A DNA stretch of 64,000 bases, taken from contig JALGVJ010000004.1 of assembly GCA_029838195.1 (NCBI GenBank), positions 62,001 to 126,000 on the forward strand. The letters are read 5' to 3'. The position numbers and the translations under genes were made by a program. Shown piece after piece: positions 8,568 through 18,689 of the stretch (positions are counted from its first letter, which is position 1; the number at the start of each line of letters is the position of its first letter). The notes under the pieces are model-generated. The model saw nothing but the letters and a program-made list of their open reading frames with translations, ran no database searches and had not been told where the DNA came from. The stretch comes from Promethearchaeota archaeon (GTDB lineage Archaea > Asgardarchaeota > Lokiarchaeia > Sigyniarchaeales > SOKP01).

Positions 8568-11468
8568 TTAATTACATTTCCTTTCCAAATATTTTTTTAA
8601 AAATTGGCCCGTGTAGGAATTTTTGTTTTTAATAATTTCTTCAGGCGTGCCTTCTGCAACGATTTTTCCACCATCTTCGCCCCCTTCTGGTCCCAAGTCA
8701 ATGATATAATCTGCGGATTTTATGATTTCCATGTTATGCTCTATGATTATAACCGTATTTCCTTTATCAACAAGACGTTGCAAAACTTTTAATAGAATTT
8801 GAATATCGTAAACGCTTAGTCCGGTGGTTGGTTCATCCAGAATGTATAATGTATTGCCCGTGCTTTTTTTCCGAAGCTCTCGGGCAATTTTTAATCGCTG
8901 TGATTCACCTCCACTTAATGTGGTTGATGATTGCCCCAGTTCTAAATAGCCTAATCCCACATCGATTACCGTTTTGATGGTATTAGTGAGATTAGGAAAG
9001 TTTTCAAAAAACTTAAGCGCACCGTCAAATGTCAGGGAAAGCACGTCTGAAATGTTTTTATCTTTATACTTGATTTCTAACGTTTCTCGATTATATCGAT
9101 GCCCTTTACACAAATCACATTTAATATAGACATCGGGCAAGAAATACATTTCTTTGAGAATATATCCCGTTCCGTGACATTTCTTGCATTGCCCCGATTT
9201 GTTATTAAATGAAAATCGTCCTTTTTTATATCCTCTTTCTCTAGCTTCTGGCAATGAAGCGAAAATTTCTCGGACGTAATCAAAGGCTTTTGAATAGGTG
9301 GCGGGTACTGATCTTGGAGTTTTTCCTATAGGAGACTGATCAATATTAATCACTTTATCGATTAAATTGGCTCCCATGATTTCATCAAATTCTCCCTCTT
9401 GAAGCGGCTTGCTTCTCACGTTCACGAGGTTATGTAATCCTTTATAAAGACAATCAATGATCAAGCTTGTTTTTCCCGCTCCTGAAACTCCCGTGACGCA
9501 CGTCAATACTCCCAGGGGAATTTTGACATCGATATTTTTTAAATTGTTTTCTCTTGCTCCTTTAATCAGGATATAATTGGGTTCTCCTTTCTCTTGAAAC
9601 TTTACTTCTCTTCTTTTTTTTGGTAATTGAATGCTCGCTGTTCCTGACAGATACTTGCCCGTTAGAGAATCCGCCTTTAAGATGGTGTCCAAAGGGCCTT
9701 GAGCCACAACTTGGCCCCCGTGTTCTCCTGCCCGAGGGCCCAAATCGATGATATGATCTGCATTTCGAATGATGTCTTCATCATGTTCCACCACAACGAC
9801 CGTGTTCCCGAGATCCCTTAGCTTTTTTAGCATTCTGATGAGCCTATCAATATCTCGAGCATGAAGTCCCACGCTAGGTTCATCTAATACATACAAGACA
9901 CCTACTAAACTGGAGCCGAGTTGCGTGGCAAGCCTAATTCTTTCAGCTTCTCCAACGGAGAGCGTATCTGCCCTTCTACTTAATGAGATATAATCCAATC
10001 CCACGTTATTTAAAAAGGATAACCGGGCATTAATTTCCTTCAACACTTCTTTAACAATGGCTTGCTCGGTTTCACTTAATTTTAAGTTCTTAAAGAAATT
10101 GATAGCTTCTTTAACCGATAAATCACTTAACTGGGCGATATTCAACCCATTAATCGTGACAGCTCTGCTTTCCTCTCTTAACCTACTTCCCTTACATTCA
10201 GGACATTCTACTTGGTTCATGAAACTTTCATAAATGATTCGTGCTCGTTCAGAGGAGGTTTCCATATAACGACGATGTAACATGGGAAGAATTCCCTCGA
10301 AAGGTTTTTTAAATTTATAAGAAGATTGAAAAGAGGTTTCAGTCCACCTTGAATTATAATCTCCATTACTTTTAAGATTAAATTCTATGGCTTCTTTACC
10401 CGTTCCAAATAAAATTTTTTTTAATTTTTCTTCATCCAGCTTTTTGATGGGTGTACGTTCCAAATCTATATCATAATGCCTAGCTACTTGTTTAATCATT
10501 TGCCAGCTATATCCATCCAAGGACCCAAATCCCGGAATGTTTCGAATGCCACTCTCTTGTAAGGGTACATCTAAACTAGGCCCTAAAATGAGTTTATAAT
10601 CAAACTCCATTACCATGCCTAAACCGCTGCAATATCGACAGCTACCATGGGGGATGTTAAACGAAAACATCTTATGGTCCAATGGTGGGATAGAAATTTG
10701 ACAATCAACGCATGCTAAATGTTCGGAATAGAGAACTTCTCCTTCTTCAAGGATCTCAATGATAATGATTCCATTTCCTAATTCTAACGCCGTTTCAATA
10801 GAGTCTGCCAATCTGGTTTTAATACCCTCTTTCATGACCAAGCGATCGACAATGATATTAATGTCATGCTTAACATTCTTGTCCATGGGTATTTCTTCAT
10901 CGAGTGTATATTGAATACCATCTACTTCTACTCTCACATATCCTTTCTTTTTCAAGTCCATGAGCAAGTCTCGATATTCTCCTTTTCTATTACGAATAAT
11001 AGGGGCTTTAATCAAAAATTTCTTATTTTCTTGCATGTTGGATAATACTTGTTCGATTATTTGCTGCGGAGTCTGAGGTTTTATTTCTTTTCCACATTTA
11101 GGACAATGCGGAATTCCTACATTCGCATATAACAAACGATAATAATCATATATTTCCGTGACGGTTCCTACCGTGCTTCTCGGATTTTTTGATAAGGGTT
11201 TTTGTTCAATGGCAATAGCCGGTGATAATCCTTCTATGCTATCGACATCCGGTTTATCCATTTCTCCCAAGAATTGGCGTGCATAGCTCGATAAAGATTC
11301 AAGAAATCGTCGCTGTCCTTCTGCATATAAGGTATCCATTGCTAAACTGGATTTACCGCTACCACTGATGCCCGTTATGACAACTAATTTATTTCTTGGG
11401 ATTTCTACATTAATATTTTTTAGATTGTTTTGACGAGCTCCCCTTATAATAATGGCATTATCACTCAT
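8568..11468 (-). CDS. uvrA: UvrA, excision nuclease ATPase subunit
   Basis: The damage-recognition subunit of bacterial-type nucleotide excision repair. The 966 residues carry two ABC ATPase modules: Walker A GISGSGKS and GVSGAGKT, signatures LSVGEAERIRLA and LSGGESQRLKIA, and two DEP(S/T)xGL Walker B regions. Zinc-binding cysteine pairs are visible (CPKCGKE; CVDC with CRYC; CKKCHGTG with CDLCKG). Full length, no truncation. It follows uvrB after only 24 bp and is therefore probably co-transcribed. UvrABC is bacterial in origin and patchy in archaea, so ancient transfer is likely; base composition is not visibly different from its neighbours. No uvrC is in the window. Confidence 0.97.
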   Translation of the reverse strand: MSDNAIIIRGARQNNLKNINVEIPRNKLVVITGISGSGKSSLAMDTLYAEGQRRFLESLSSYARQFLGEMDKPDVDSIEGLSPAIAIEQKPLSKNPRSTVGTVTEIYDYYRLLYANVGIPHCPKCGKEIKPQTPQQIIEQVLSNMQENKKFLIKAPIIRNRKGEYRDLLMDLKKKGYVRVEVDGIQYTLDEEIPMDKNVKHDINIIVDRLVMKEGIKTRLADSIETALELGNGIIIIEILEEGEVLYSEHLACVDCQISIPPLDHKMFSFNIPHGSCRYCSGLGMVMEFDYKLILGPSLDVPLQESGIRNIPGFGSLDGYSWQMIKQVARHYDIDLERTPIKKLDEEKLKKILFGTGKEAIEFNLKSNGDYNSRWTETSFQSSYKFKKPFEGILPMLHRRYMETSSERARIIYESFMNQVECPECKGSRLREESRAVTINGLNIAQLSDLSVKEAINFFKNLKLSETEQAIVKEVLKEINARLSFLNNVGLDYISLSRRADTLSVGEAERIRLATQLGSSLVGVLYVLDEPSVGLHARDIDRLIRMLKKLRDLGNTVVVVEHDEDIIRNADHIIDLGPRAGEHGGQVVAQGPLDTILKADSLTGKYLSGTASIQLPKKRREVKFQEKGEPNYILIKGARENNLKNIDVKIPLGVLTCVTGVSGAGKTSLIIDCLYKGLHNLVNVRSKPLQEGEFDEIMGANLIDKVINIDQSPIGKTPRSVPATYSKAFDYVREIFASLPEARERGYKKGRFSFNNKSGQCKKCHGTGYILKEMYFLPDVYIKCDLCKGHRYNRETLEIKYKDKNISDVLSLTFDGALKFFENFPNLTNTIKTVIDVGLGYLELGQSSTTLSGGESQRLKIARELRKKSTGNTLYILDEPTTGLSVYDIQILLKVLQRLVDKGNTVIIIEHNMEIIKSADYIIDLGPEGGEDGGKIVAEGTPEEIIKNKNSYTGQFLKKYLERKCN

Positions 11469-11492
11469 GATTTAGCGTACAATAAGATTTTT

Positions 11493-13505
11493 CTAATTAG
11501 AATACACTTTTTCTTTTATTTGATATTTCTCTTTCAATTCTTTGATTTTATCTCTCAAATAAGCTGCATCTTCGAAGCGAAGCTCATTTGCTGCCAGTAA
11601 CATTTTAGTTTCTAAATATTGAATCATCACATCAATATCTTCCATTTGTTCCAAAGTTTCATCTACAACTTTCTTTAATCGCTTGATTTCTCGTTCTTTA
11701 TATTCTTTTTCTTCTGAAAGTGATTGTAATATGTTTTTCTTAATAGTTTTGGGGGTAATTCCATGAGTCTTGTTATATAATAATTGTTTTGCACGACGTC
11801 GATTAGTCTCATTAATCGCATCTTGCATGGCTTGCGTGATTTTATTAGCATATAAAATTGCCCTTCCATTAACGTTTCGTGAAGCTCTTCCTATGGTTTG
11901 AATTAGAGATCTCGTATCTCTTAAAAATCCTAATTTATCCGCATCTAAAATGGCAACCAATTCTACTTCGGGCAAATCTAATCCTTCTCTAAGCAAGTTT
12001 ATTCCGACAATAGCATCAAAAGTACCATCTCGTAATTTTCTTAAAATATCAAAGCGTTCAACCGTATCTACTTCTGAATGCAAGTAAGCTATTTTTATAC
12101 CTAATTCAGAATAATATTCCGAGATATCCTCTGCCATTCTTTTTGTCAGCGTGGTAATTAAAATCCTTCCTCCCCGATTAATGACACCCCGCAGTTCATT
12201 AAGCAAATCATCAATTTGATTATCAGCCGGGCGCACTTCTACTTCGGGATCTACCAAGCCCGTGGGTCTGATAATTTGTTCAGCAGAAATTCCTCCGCTT
12301 TTCTTTAATTCATATTCACCGGGAGTGGCAGACATGAAAATAATATATTTAATTTTTTGTTCCCATTCTTCAAATTTTAAAGGCCTATTATCAAAAGCAC
12401 TGGGTAGTCGCCATCCATACTCAACAAGATTTTTTTTTCGAGAGATATCTCCTTCAATCATGCCGTGAATTTGGGGGATGGTAATGTGGGACTCATCCAC
12501 AACAATTAGAAAATCTTCCGGGAAATAATCGATCAAGCACATGGGTGGCGTGCCAGGAGGCCTTCCATCCAAGTGTCTAGAATAATTTTCTATTCCCTTA
12601 CAATACCCCATTTCCCGCATCATTTCTAAATCAAATTTAACCCTTTTTTCAATCCTCTGAGCCTCCGCATATTTTTTTTCTGCTTTAAACTTGGCTATTT
12701 GTTGTTCTAATTCTTTTTCGATTGATTCTAATGCTTTTTGCTTATTTTCATCCGGGATGATAAAATGAGTTGCTGGAAAGATGCGACAATTGGGCATGGA
12801 TTTAATGATATCATTACTGACGGGGTGAATTTCATGAATAGATTCAATCTCATCTCCAAAAAGAGAGATTCGTATTGCCGTGTCCAAGTAAGCGGGGAAA
12901 ACATCCACGATATCTCCTTTGACTCTTACTTGGCCTCGTTTAAATTCAACAGCACTTCTCTCATAATTCATCTTAATGAGTTTTTCTAAAATTTCTGAAC
13001 GTTTTATTTGTTGTCCCACTTCCAAGCTTATTGCAACATTGGTCCACACTTCGGGATTACCGATTCCATAAATACATGATACGGTCGCTACGATGATGAC
13101 ATCTTTTCTTGTTCTGATGGCATGAGTAGCTGCTAAGCGTAACTTTTCAATCTCCTCATTTACGCTAAAATCTTTTTCTATGTACATCCCTGTAGCGGGT
13201 AGATACGCTTCTGGTTGATAATAATCATAGTATGAAACGAAATAATGCACGGCATTATCTGGAAATAATTCTTTAAGTTCATTATATAATTGGGCAGCTA
13301 AAGTTTTATTAGGAGCCATTACTAACGTGGGTTTTTGGATTTCCTGAATGATATTCGCAATTGAAAACGTCTTGCCTGTTCCCGTCGCGCCAAGCAATGT
13401 TTGAAATCTTTTTCCTTTCATTATATTTTCTGCTAACGTTTTGATTGCTTCAGGTTGATCTCCCTTAGGAGAATAATCGGATTTTAATTTAAATTCAGAA
13501 GGCAT
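11493..13505 (-). CDS. uvrB: UvrB, excision nuclease helicase-like subunit
   Basis: Receives damaged DNA from UvrA and prepares it for incision by UvrC. The 670-residue protein has Walker A GATGTGKT, the damage-verification beta-hairpin region (YYDYYQPEAYLP), the Walker B motif VVDESH, helicase motif VI as QTIGRASRN, and a C-terminal UVR helical hairpin (ELRFEDAAYLRDKI) that contacts UvrC. Length and order match bacterial UvrB. It is the first gene of a uvrB-uvrA pair; a roughly 300-bp intergenic stretch separates it from aglB. Confidence 0.97.
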   Translation of the reverse strand: MPSEFKLKSDYSPKGDQPEAIKTLAENIMKGKRFQTLLGATGTGKTFSIANIIQEIQKPTLVMAPNKTLAAQLYNELKELFPDNAVHYFVSYYDYYQPEAYLPATGMYIEKDFSVNEEIEKLRLAATHAIRTRKDVIIVATVSCIYGIGNPEVWTNVAISLEVGQQIKRSEILEKLIKMNYERSAVEFKRGQVRVKGDIVDVFPAYLDTAIRISLFGDEIESIHEIHPVSNDIIKSMPNCRIFPATHFIIPDENKQKALESIEKELEQQIAKFKAEKKYAEAQRIEKRVKFDLEMMREMGYCKGIENYSRHLDGRPPGTPPMCLIDYFPEDFLIVVDESHITIPQIHGMIEGDISRKKNLVEYGWRLPSAFDNRPLKFEEWEQKIKYIIFMSATPGEYELKKSGGISAEQIIRPTGLVDPEVEVRPADNQIDDLLNELRGVINRGGRILITTLTKRMAEDISEYYSELGIKIAYLHSEVDTVERFDILRKLRDGTFDAIVGINLLREGLDLPEVELVAILDADKLGFLRDTRSLIQTIGRASRNVNGRAILYANKITQAMQDAINETNRRRAKQLLYNKTHGITPKTIKKNILQSLSEEKEYKEREIKRLKKVVDETLEQMEDIDVMIQYLETKMLLAANELRFEDAAYLRDKIKELKEKYQIKEKVYSN

Positions 13506-13804
13506 GATATTTTTGAGGAACTAATTTTATTTTTATTTGGAACTCTAAACAACATCTAATTAATAGAAAATTATTAGTCAATAGTAATGATTTTTCATTA
13601 ATGATTTTTATTCTTATTTATTAAAACGAGGAAAATAAGGTTTAGGGAAAAATCAAACAAGAGAGATTACTATAATTAAGGGGAAATTTAATTAGAAATT
13701 ACATCATTCGAGCAAATCTGAGTATTTTAGAGGGGTGTTTCTCTTTTTATTTAAATATCGTTTTCATGAAAAAATGAGAAATTTTTATTGAATAATGATC
13801 ACAT
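13506..13804. other. AT-rich spacer between aglB and uvrB
   Basis: About 300 bp with no ORF, tRNA-like fold or repeat that could be recognised. It lies downstream of aglB and upstream of uvrB, so it should contain the uvrBA promoter and the aglB terminator, but no element could be assigned with confidence. Confidence 0.4.
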
Positions 13805-16800
13805 TTAAGAGACCGTTTCTACATGAGCATCTTCAGCGCCTTCTGCCGTTCTTACCAAAATTTCAATCTTATTTCCAGATACAAAGGACCCTGCATTAGA
13901 TAGAGCCGTAGTCAAGGTCGTGGAGCCTCCCAATCCCTCAATGGTTTCTCCATTACTGAAGGTAAATTTAGACAAGGAAATTTGAGTACCATTAATAAAA
14001 ACGGATTCAATGGACACGTCTAACCTTGCAATATTCTCCACGTTTATTATCAAATCTCCACCTTCCGTTGCTGAGGTCCCCTCATCATTTATTCTAATGG
14101 CATGGAAGCGAGCGTCTACAGTAGCCTCTATGATTGTTTCATGAGAAGTGGCCGTCGCTGATATTTTAAGATTAATCTTATTAGATTCATTTATTTTTAG
14201 AGCAGGAATTGAAAAAGAGATGTAGGCGCATTCTTGGGGGGATAATACCTCATCTCCATGAAGAAATTCGACATCCTTGGGAATGGCTCGCGTGATGGTA
14301 TTATTAATAGTAAGTTGAGTGAGCGTGATGGCTGTATTTCCGGTATTTTTAATAACTACTTGCCCCGTTTCATTTGCTCTCACATGGGAAATGGTAATGT
14401 TATTAAATGTTTCAACTATTCTCACGCTAGGTTGTTTTTTCATGACATGAACGTATCCGACATCAGAAGCTTTAGTTTCTCCATTGAAACTCCCTGTAAT
14501 GGTAATCTTTATCTTATCATTAAGTTGAAACACATCTTTTTGCTTCGTTTCCATGATGATGGTATCGCTCTGTCCTGGAGTTAAAACAAAATCACCATAA
14601 ATCTTCGTCCAAGAATCGGGCTTGGTAAGAAGAATGGAATCGATTCCAAAAACGGTTTCTCCCGTGTTTTTTACTTCAATCTCGAGTCTGGTCTTGCCAT
14701 TATCTTGAAGAACCGCATGAGTAGAGCTTTCATTCAGTTGTATCGTATCTCTTAAAGTATCATTACCGATAGCCGTCGCTTCTGGAGAAGCGATGCGCTC
14801 TTCATTTAAAATACTTAATTCATAATTAGGATAATTTGAACTAAGGAGTAATTCATCTGAAATTCCATTTAAAGTAATAATTCCAATACTATTGGCAGTT
14901 CCAAGAGGAAAAAACGAAACTGAAGCATTCGGAAGATAGATCGAAACTTTTTCTCCCGGCGCTAAGACTTGAGACCCTTCTAAATATTCAATTTTACTGG
15001 TATTAAATCGATTTTCCGGAGTATTATTATTAATATAAAAGGTATCTAAAACCTCAATAGAACCACCATCATTCTCTACTTCTAAATAGACGTTAGCGAA
15101 AGTTTCATTAATTTGCTCCACCCGGCTATTTTCTTTATTAATTTTAATAGAACCGGGTTCAACACCTTCTACGAAAAAGTATTTTGTATAATTACTAAAG
15201 ATATATTTTTTATTTTCTAAAGCTTCCGCTTCAGCAGTTACATTGTAAAATACGGTATCTTTTAATCGAAACTCATTTAATCCCGTATCCACGAAGATTG
15301 TAGTTTTTTGTCCCGCAGGGATTAACGTGTTATTATTTAATTGGCTTGTAGTAAAGTTGTATTTAATATTATTAATATATACGTTATCAATATTTAAATC
15401 TCGTGTTCCCGTATTATGAAGAATAAATGTTCCATACCCACTATTATATATTTTTGGATTTTCAATGGAAAAACTTGATTCTAAAGCAGTATAATCAATT
15501 TTATACAATTTAACTAATCCATTTCGCGAAAAATACTCCTTATTAAAGACCTTAAAATCATATAAGCCATTAGGCGGAATGTGAGACGCATATGTATTTC
15601 CATTATCATCTTTTTGATTATTAATGTAATTAGCATAATACCCTTTTAAGGTGTTGGAACTATATAAATTGGGATTCGTGGGCTCTTCATATGTTAACAA
15701 TTTAAATAATTGAGATTGGAACCAATAATCTTCATATTTTCCCGTAGAACTGTTAATGTACTTGCTTTCATCAAAAACGGCATCTTGTTCCCAATTATCC
15801 TCTTCCCATCCTTTATCTTTATAAATTTCATAATTATCATTACAAATTCTAACCATCCACTGCCATTTTCCTTCATCTCCGGCAAAACCTGATATGAAAA
15901 ATCCAAAGTATACTAGTACATAATCAGCTTTCAATCTTTTAAAAGCCTTTGCACTATATATTTCATTTGTTTGCATCATTCCCATACCAGTAAGACCAAT
16001 TCTAGTTGAATTTACGGTCGCATTATCATTTACAGAGGTTACATTCCCTATTGGCGTGACCCAATAACCATAATCCCACCAACACGCAACCACATCATCT
16101 CCATCAAGATTATTTTCCATCCATGTCAAGGTTTCTTCCCAATCGTGAAATTGTCCATTAACAATCATCTGAGTGTACGAAAGTTGATTAATGGAAATAT
16201 TCGTCCCGTGCAAGATTTGGGCAAACACTAAAAATCCTATTATGAAATACACCGTGAAAATTTCGGATTCTCCTAATGCTCTTTTTATTTGCCTCCGTCT
16301 TTTTCTACTAATTCCGAATTTTCTTTCACCATATAAGCTTCCATAAAGTTTTAAAACATTAACTAATCCATAAGCCCCCATTAGGGAAGCTGCTGGCGCA
16401 AATAATAAGATGATTCTTATCATGCTTCCGGTAAGATAAAATAATGTTAAAAGAAAAATGATTAAAAATACATCCGATACATCCGATCGCTTAAAACAGA
16501 AAAATAATCCAAGTGGAAGAATAATCATGGGAATTAAGGTATTATAGTAAAATACACTCCACGCACTAGGCGCGTGCTCAGCAACCGAAGCTACTAAACT
16601 TAGATCTTCTCTTATTAATGGACTTAATATGCTTTTCAGTCGTGGTCCAAAACCAAGAGGAATTAAATCGGGTTTAACCCAAACAATGATTGCTAAAATC
16701 AAGACTGCTGGTATTAATCCCCACTTTATGCCATTTAAAAATCCGGCATAAAATCTCGGATATTTGCTCTTCGATTTATAGAGAAAATGATAAAAAATCA

Positions 16801-17656
16801 TTATTATAGTGAAGAGGAACACCCCTAGATTTTTATAATCAGAAAATAATTCATTATAATTATACAAAACAAACAAGGAATTGACAAGAAAGCCCATGCC
16901 TTCCACGCCAGCATAGGCGATTAATAGATTTTCATCATATTTTTTAATTAAGATTAAAACAAACGTGATTAAAGGAATCATTAAATATACATATGAATAA
17001 CCCCCCCAGCTTAATCCTAAATAACCTAAGAATAATCCTCCAATCATAGAATAGGTAATTTTCCCGGTTTTTACTGCTTTAATGAAGAATAAGAAAGTCA
17101 TTAATGTAGCAAACACGCCAATCGTCTCATTGTCGAAAAAACCAGCCATGGTACGTTGCATATGTCCCACATTAAAAGCTAAGAAAAACGCAGCGAATAA
17201 CCCACATCCGCGATTTAATATCTCTTTTCCTAAAAAATACATTACAAGAACGGTGACACCTCCCATGAAAGCGGGAAAAAAATAGCATACTTCATAAATG
17301 CTGATGGATAATCCGAAAAAATTCAAAATCTTATAAATAATGACCACGGTAAAAGTTAATCCTGGTCGGAGTGTCCCTCTATCGAAGCCTTCGGGATACC
17401 AGCTCTTGCTATCATGCCAATTAAAATATTCATAAAGTGAATGTTCAGAAAGATATTTAGCATTATAATATTGGATCCAAGGGTCAAAAGCTTTAATAAG
17501 ATAAGGTCCTCTAAGAATGGGAGTTAACCTAATCATTATAGCGAGAAGTACAGTTAAAAAAAGAGCGATAAATAAGAGAATATTTTCTCTTCGAACGTTT
17601 AATTTCGCTCTTGCGATGTCAGTTAAATTTTGAATGCTCTCGCTAATTTTAGACAT
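13805..17656 (-). CDS. aglB: Oligosaccharyltransferase AglB/STT3 with a long C-terminal beta-repeat tail
   Basis: The catalytic subunit of archaeal N-glycosylation, transferring a lipid-linked glycan to Asn-X-Ser/Thr on the outer face of the membrane. Residues from about 30 to 480 are a run of hydrophobic helices typical of STT3. Conserved pieces: FDPW in the first outer loop, GFFDNET in the second acidic motif, and WWDYGYW, the sequon-recognition motif. At 1283 residues it is longer than most AglB proteins. The excess lies after about residue 740, where beta-rich segments recur at about residues 747, 860, 997, 1102 and 1207, four of them with NTG/NDGG turns, resembling CARDB/APHP adhesion-type modules. 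No glycosyltransferase genes are adjacent. Confidence 0.93.
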   Translation of the reverse strand: MSKISESIQNLTDIARAKLNVRRENILLFIALFLTVLLAIMIRLTPILRGPYLIKAFDPWIQYYNAKYLSEHSLYEYFNWHDSKSWYPEGFDRGTLRPGLTFTVVIIYKILNFFGLSISIYEVCYFFPAFMGGVTVLVMYFLGKEILNRGCGLFAAFFLAFNVGHMQRTMAGFFDNETIGVFATLMTFLFFIKAVKTGKITYSMIGGLFLGYLGLSWGGYSYVYLMIPLITFVLILIKKYDENLLIAYAGVEGMGFLVNSLFVLYNYNELFSDYKNLGVFLFTIIMIFYHFLYKSKSKYPRFYAGFLNGIKWGLIPAVLILAIIVWVKPDLIPLGFGPRLKSILSPLIREDLSLVASVAEHAPSAWSVFYYNTLIPMIILPLGLFFCFKRSDVSDVFLIIFLLTLFYLTGSMIRIILLFAPAASLMGAYGLVNVLKLYGSLYGERKFGISRKRRRQIKRALGESEIFTVYFIIGFLVFAQILHGTNISINQLSYTQMIVNGQFHDWEETLTWMENNLDGDDVVACWWDYGYWVTPIGNVTSVNDNATVNSTRIGLTGMGMMQTNEIYSAKAFKRLKADYVLVYFGFFISGFAGDEGKWQWMVRICNDNYEIYKDKGWEEDNWEQDAVFDESKYINSSTGKYEDYWFQSQLFKLLTYEEPTNPNLYSSNTLKGYYANYINNQKDDNGNTYASHIPPNGLYDFKVFNKEYFSRNGLVKLYKIDYTALESSFSIENPKIYNSGYGTFILHNTGTRDLNIDNVYINNIKYNFTTSQLNNNTLIPAGQKTTIFVDTGLNEFRLKDTVFYNVTAEAEALENKKYIFSNYTKYFFVEGVEPGSIKINKENSRVEQINETFANVYLEVENDGGSIEVLDTFYINNNTPENRFNTSKIEYLEGSQVLAPGEKVSIYLPNASVSFFPLGTANSIGIITLNGISDELLLSSNYPNYELSILNEERIASPEATAIGNDTLRDTIQLNESSTHAVLQDNGKTRLEIEVKNTGETVFGIDSILLTKPDSWTKIYGDFVLTPGQSDTIIMETKQKDVFQLNDKIKITITGSFNGETKASDVGYVHVMKKQPSVRIVETFNNITISHVRANETGQVVIKNTGNTAITLTQLTINNTITRAIPKDVEFLHGDEVLSPQECAYISFSIPALKINESNKINLKISATATSHETIIEATVDARFHAIRINDEGTSATEGGDLIINVENIARLDVSIESVFINGTQISLSKFTFSNGETIEGLGGSTTLTTALSNAGSFVSGNKIEILVRTAEGAEDAHVETVS

Positions 17657-17837
17657 GTTTAATGGTAAAAATTCCGATTTGATTAAACTCTGCTTGTTGA
17701 ATATTAAAAATTTACTTATCTTTAAAAGATTTTTCTTAATCTTAAAGAAACGGGTAGGTATTTTAGAAATATGTTGAGAATGCTTAAGAATATTAGTGGA
17801 TTTTCATTATTCTCACTTACAAGAAAATTATGAAATA

Positions 17838-18689
17838 ATGAATGAAAAGAAATACTTGATACGATTCTATTACATTGGAAAAAAGAAATATTACGGAACG
17901 CAGAGGCAATCCCCTGACATTTTAACTATAGAACAATGCTTGATTGAAGCATTGATTAAAAGAAATTACATGCAGGAGCCAAGAAGTGCTAAGTTTGAGC
18001 TTGCAAGTCGAACGGATAGGGGGGTTTCAGCACGCGCTGCTTGTTTTTCCTTTTTTTCGATGAGAACACCAATATTAATGGAACTAAACTCCATTCTTCC
18101 TCCTTCTATAGGACTCTACTCTTTCTGTGAAGTTCCAAAAAATTTTTCTTCCCGCCATGATGCAATAATGAGACATTACAAGTATATCGTACCCATCCCC
18201 CTTTCCATTTTCAAAAAAGAAAAGGAGTTAAATTTAGATATGATGAGACAGGCTTGTAACGCCTTAAAGGGACGTCATAATTTTGTTAATTTTCATAAAT
18301 GGGGGAAGGAAAAAGTGAATACCGTTAGAGACCTTGAGGTTGCTAGCATGGAGGTAATTAGTGATTTTATAGTATTCGATTTTAAAAGTCAAGGATTTCT
18401 CAGACAACAAGTAAGGCGCATGGTAAAAAAAATCTTGGAAGTAGGAATGGGTTTGATAAAATTTGATGATTTTTTAGAATTATTTAACCCTGAAAAGGGC
18501 ATTTCTTACCAACCTGCCGATCCTGTAGGACTCATTTTATGGGATATTTTATATAATCCCGATATTAAATTCCGGCAAGATCCAAAATCGTTAAAGAGAA
18601 TGAAACGTTATTTTCAAACCCATTATTTAAAGTACCGACATAGAGCATTACTCTTTAGCCTCTTGGAGCAAGGCAATGCGAGAAAATAA
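17838..18689 (+). CDS. truA: tRNA pseudouridine synthase A (TruA)
   Basis: Converts uridines at positions 38-40 of the tRNA anticodon arm to pseudouridine. The catalytic aspartate is in SRTDRGVSA, followed by the conserved FSSRHDA-like and HKWGK segments and the late FLRQQVRRM motif. Length is normal for the family. The ORF track opens at a GTG at 17796; the ATG at 17838 (MNEKKYLIRF) is preferred because the fold starts there. A 20-codon frame (MLRMLK...) starting at the ATG around 17771 ends in a TGA just before this ATG and might be a leader peptide. The gene is convergent with, and overlaps by 42 bp, the RFC small subunit gene. Confidence 0.9.
   Translation: MNEKKYLIRFYYIGKKKYYGTQRQSPDILTIEQCLIEALIKRNYMQEPRSAKFELASRTDRGVSARAACFSFFSMRTPILMELNSILPPSIGLYSFCEVPKNFSSRHDAIMRHYKYIVPIPLSIFKKEKELNLDMMRQACNALKGRHNFVNFHKWGKEKVNTVRDLEVASMEVISDFIVFDFKSQGFLRQQVRRMVKKILEVGMGLIKFDDFLELFNPEKGISYQPADPVGLILWDILYNPDIKFRQDPKSLKRMKRYFQTHYLKYRHRALLFSLLEQGNARK

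Noticed and set aside
8568-13505. uvrBA as a recent mobile acquisition
   Set aside because: The genes are bacterial in origin, but their base composition and codon use do not stand out and no mobile element, repeat or attachment site borders them.
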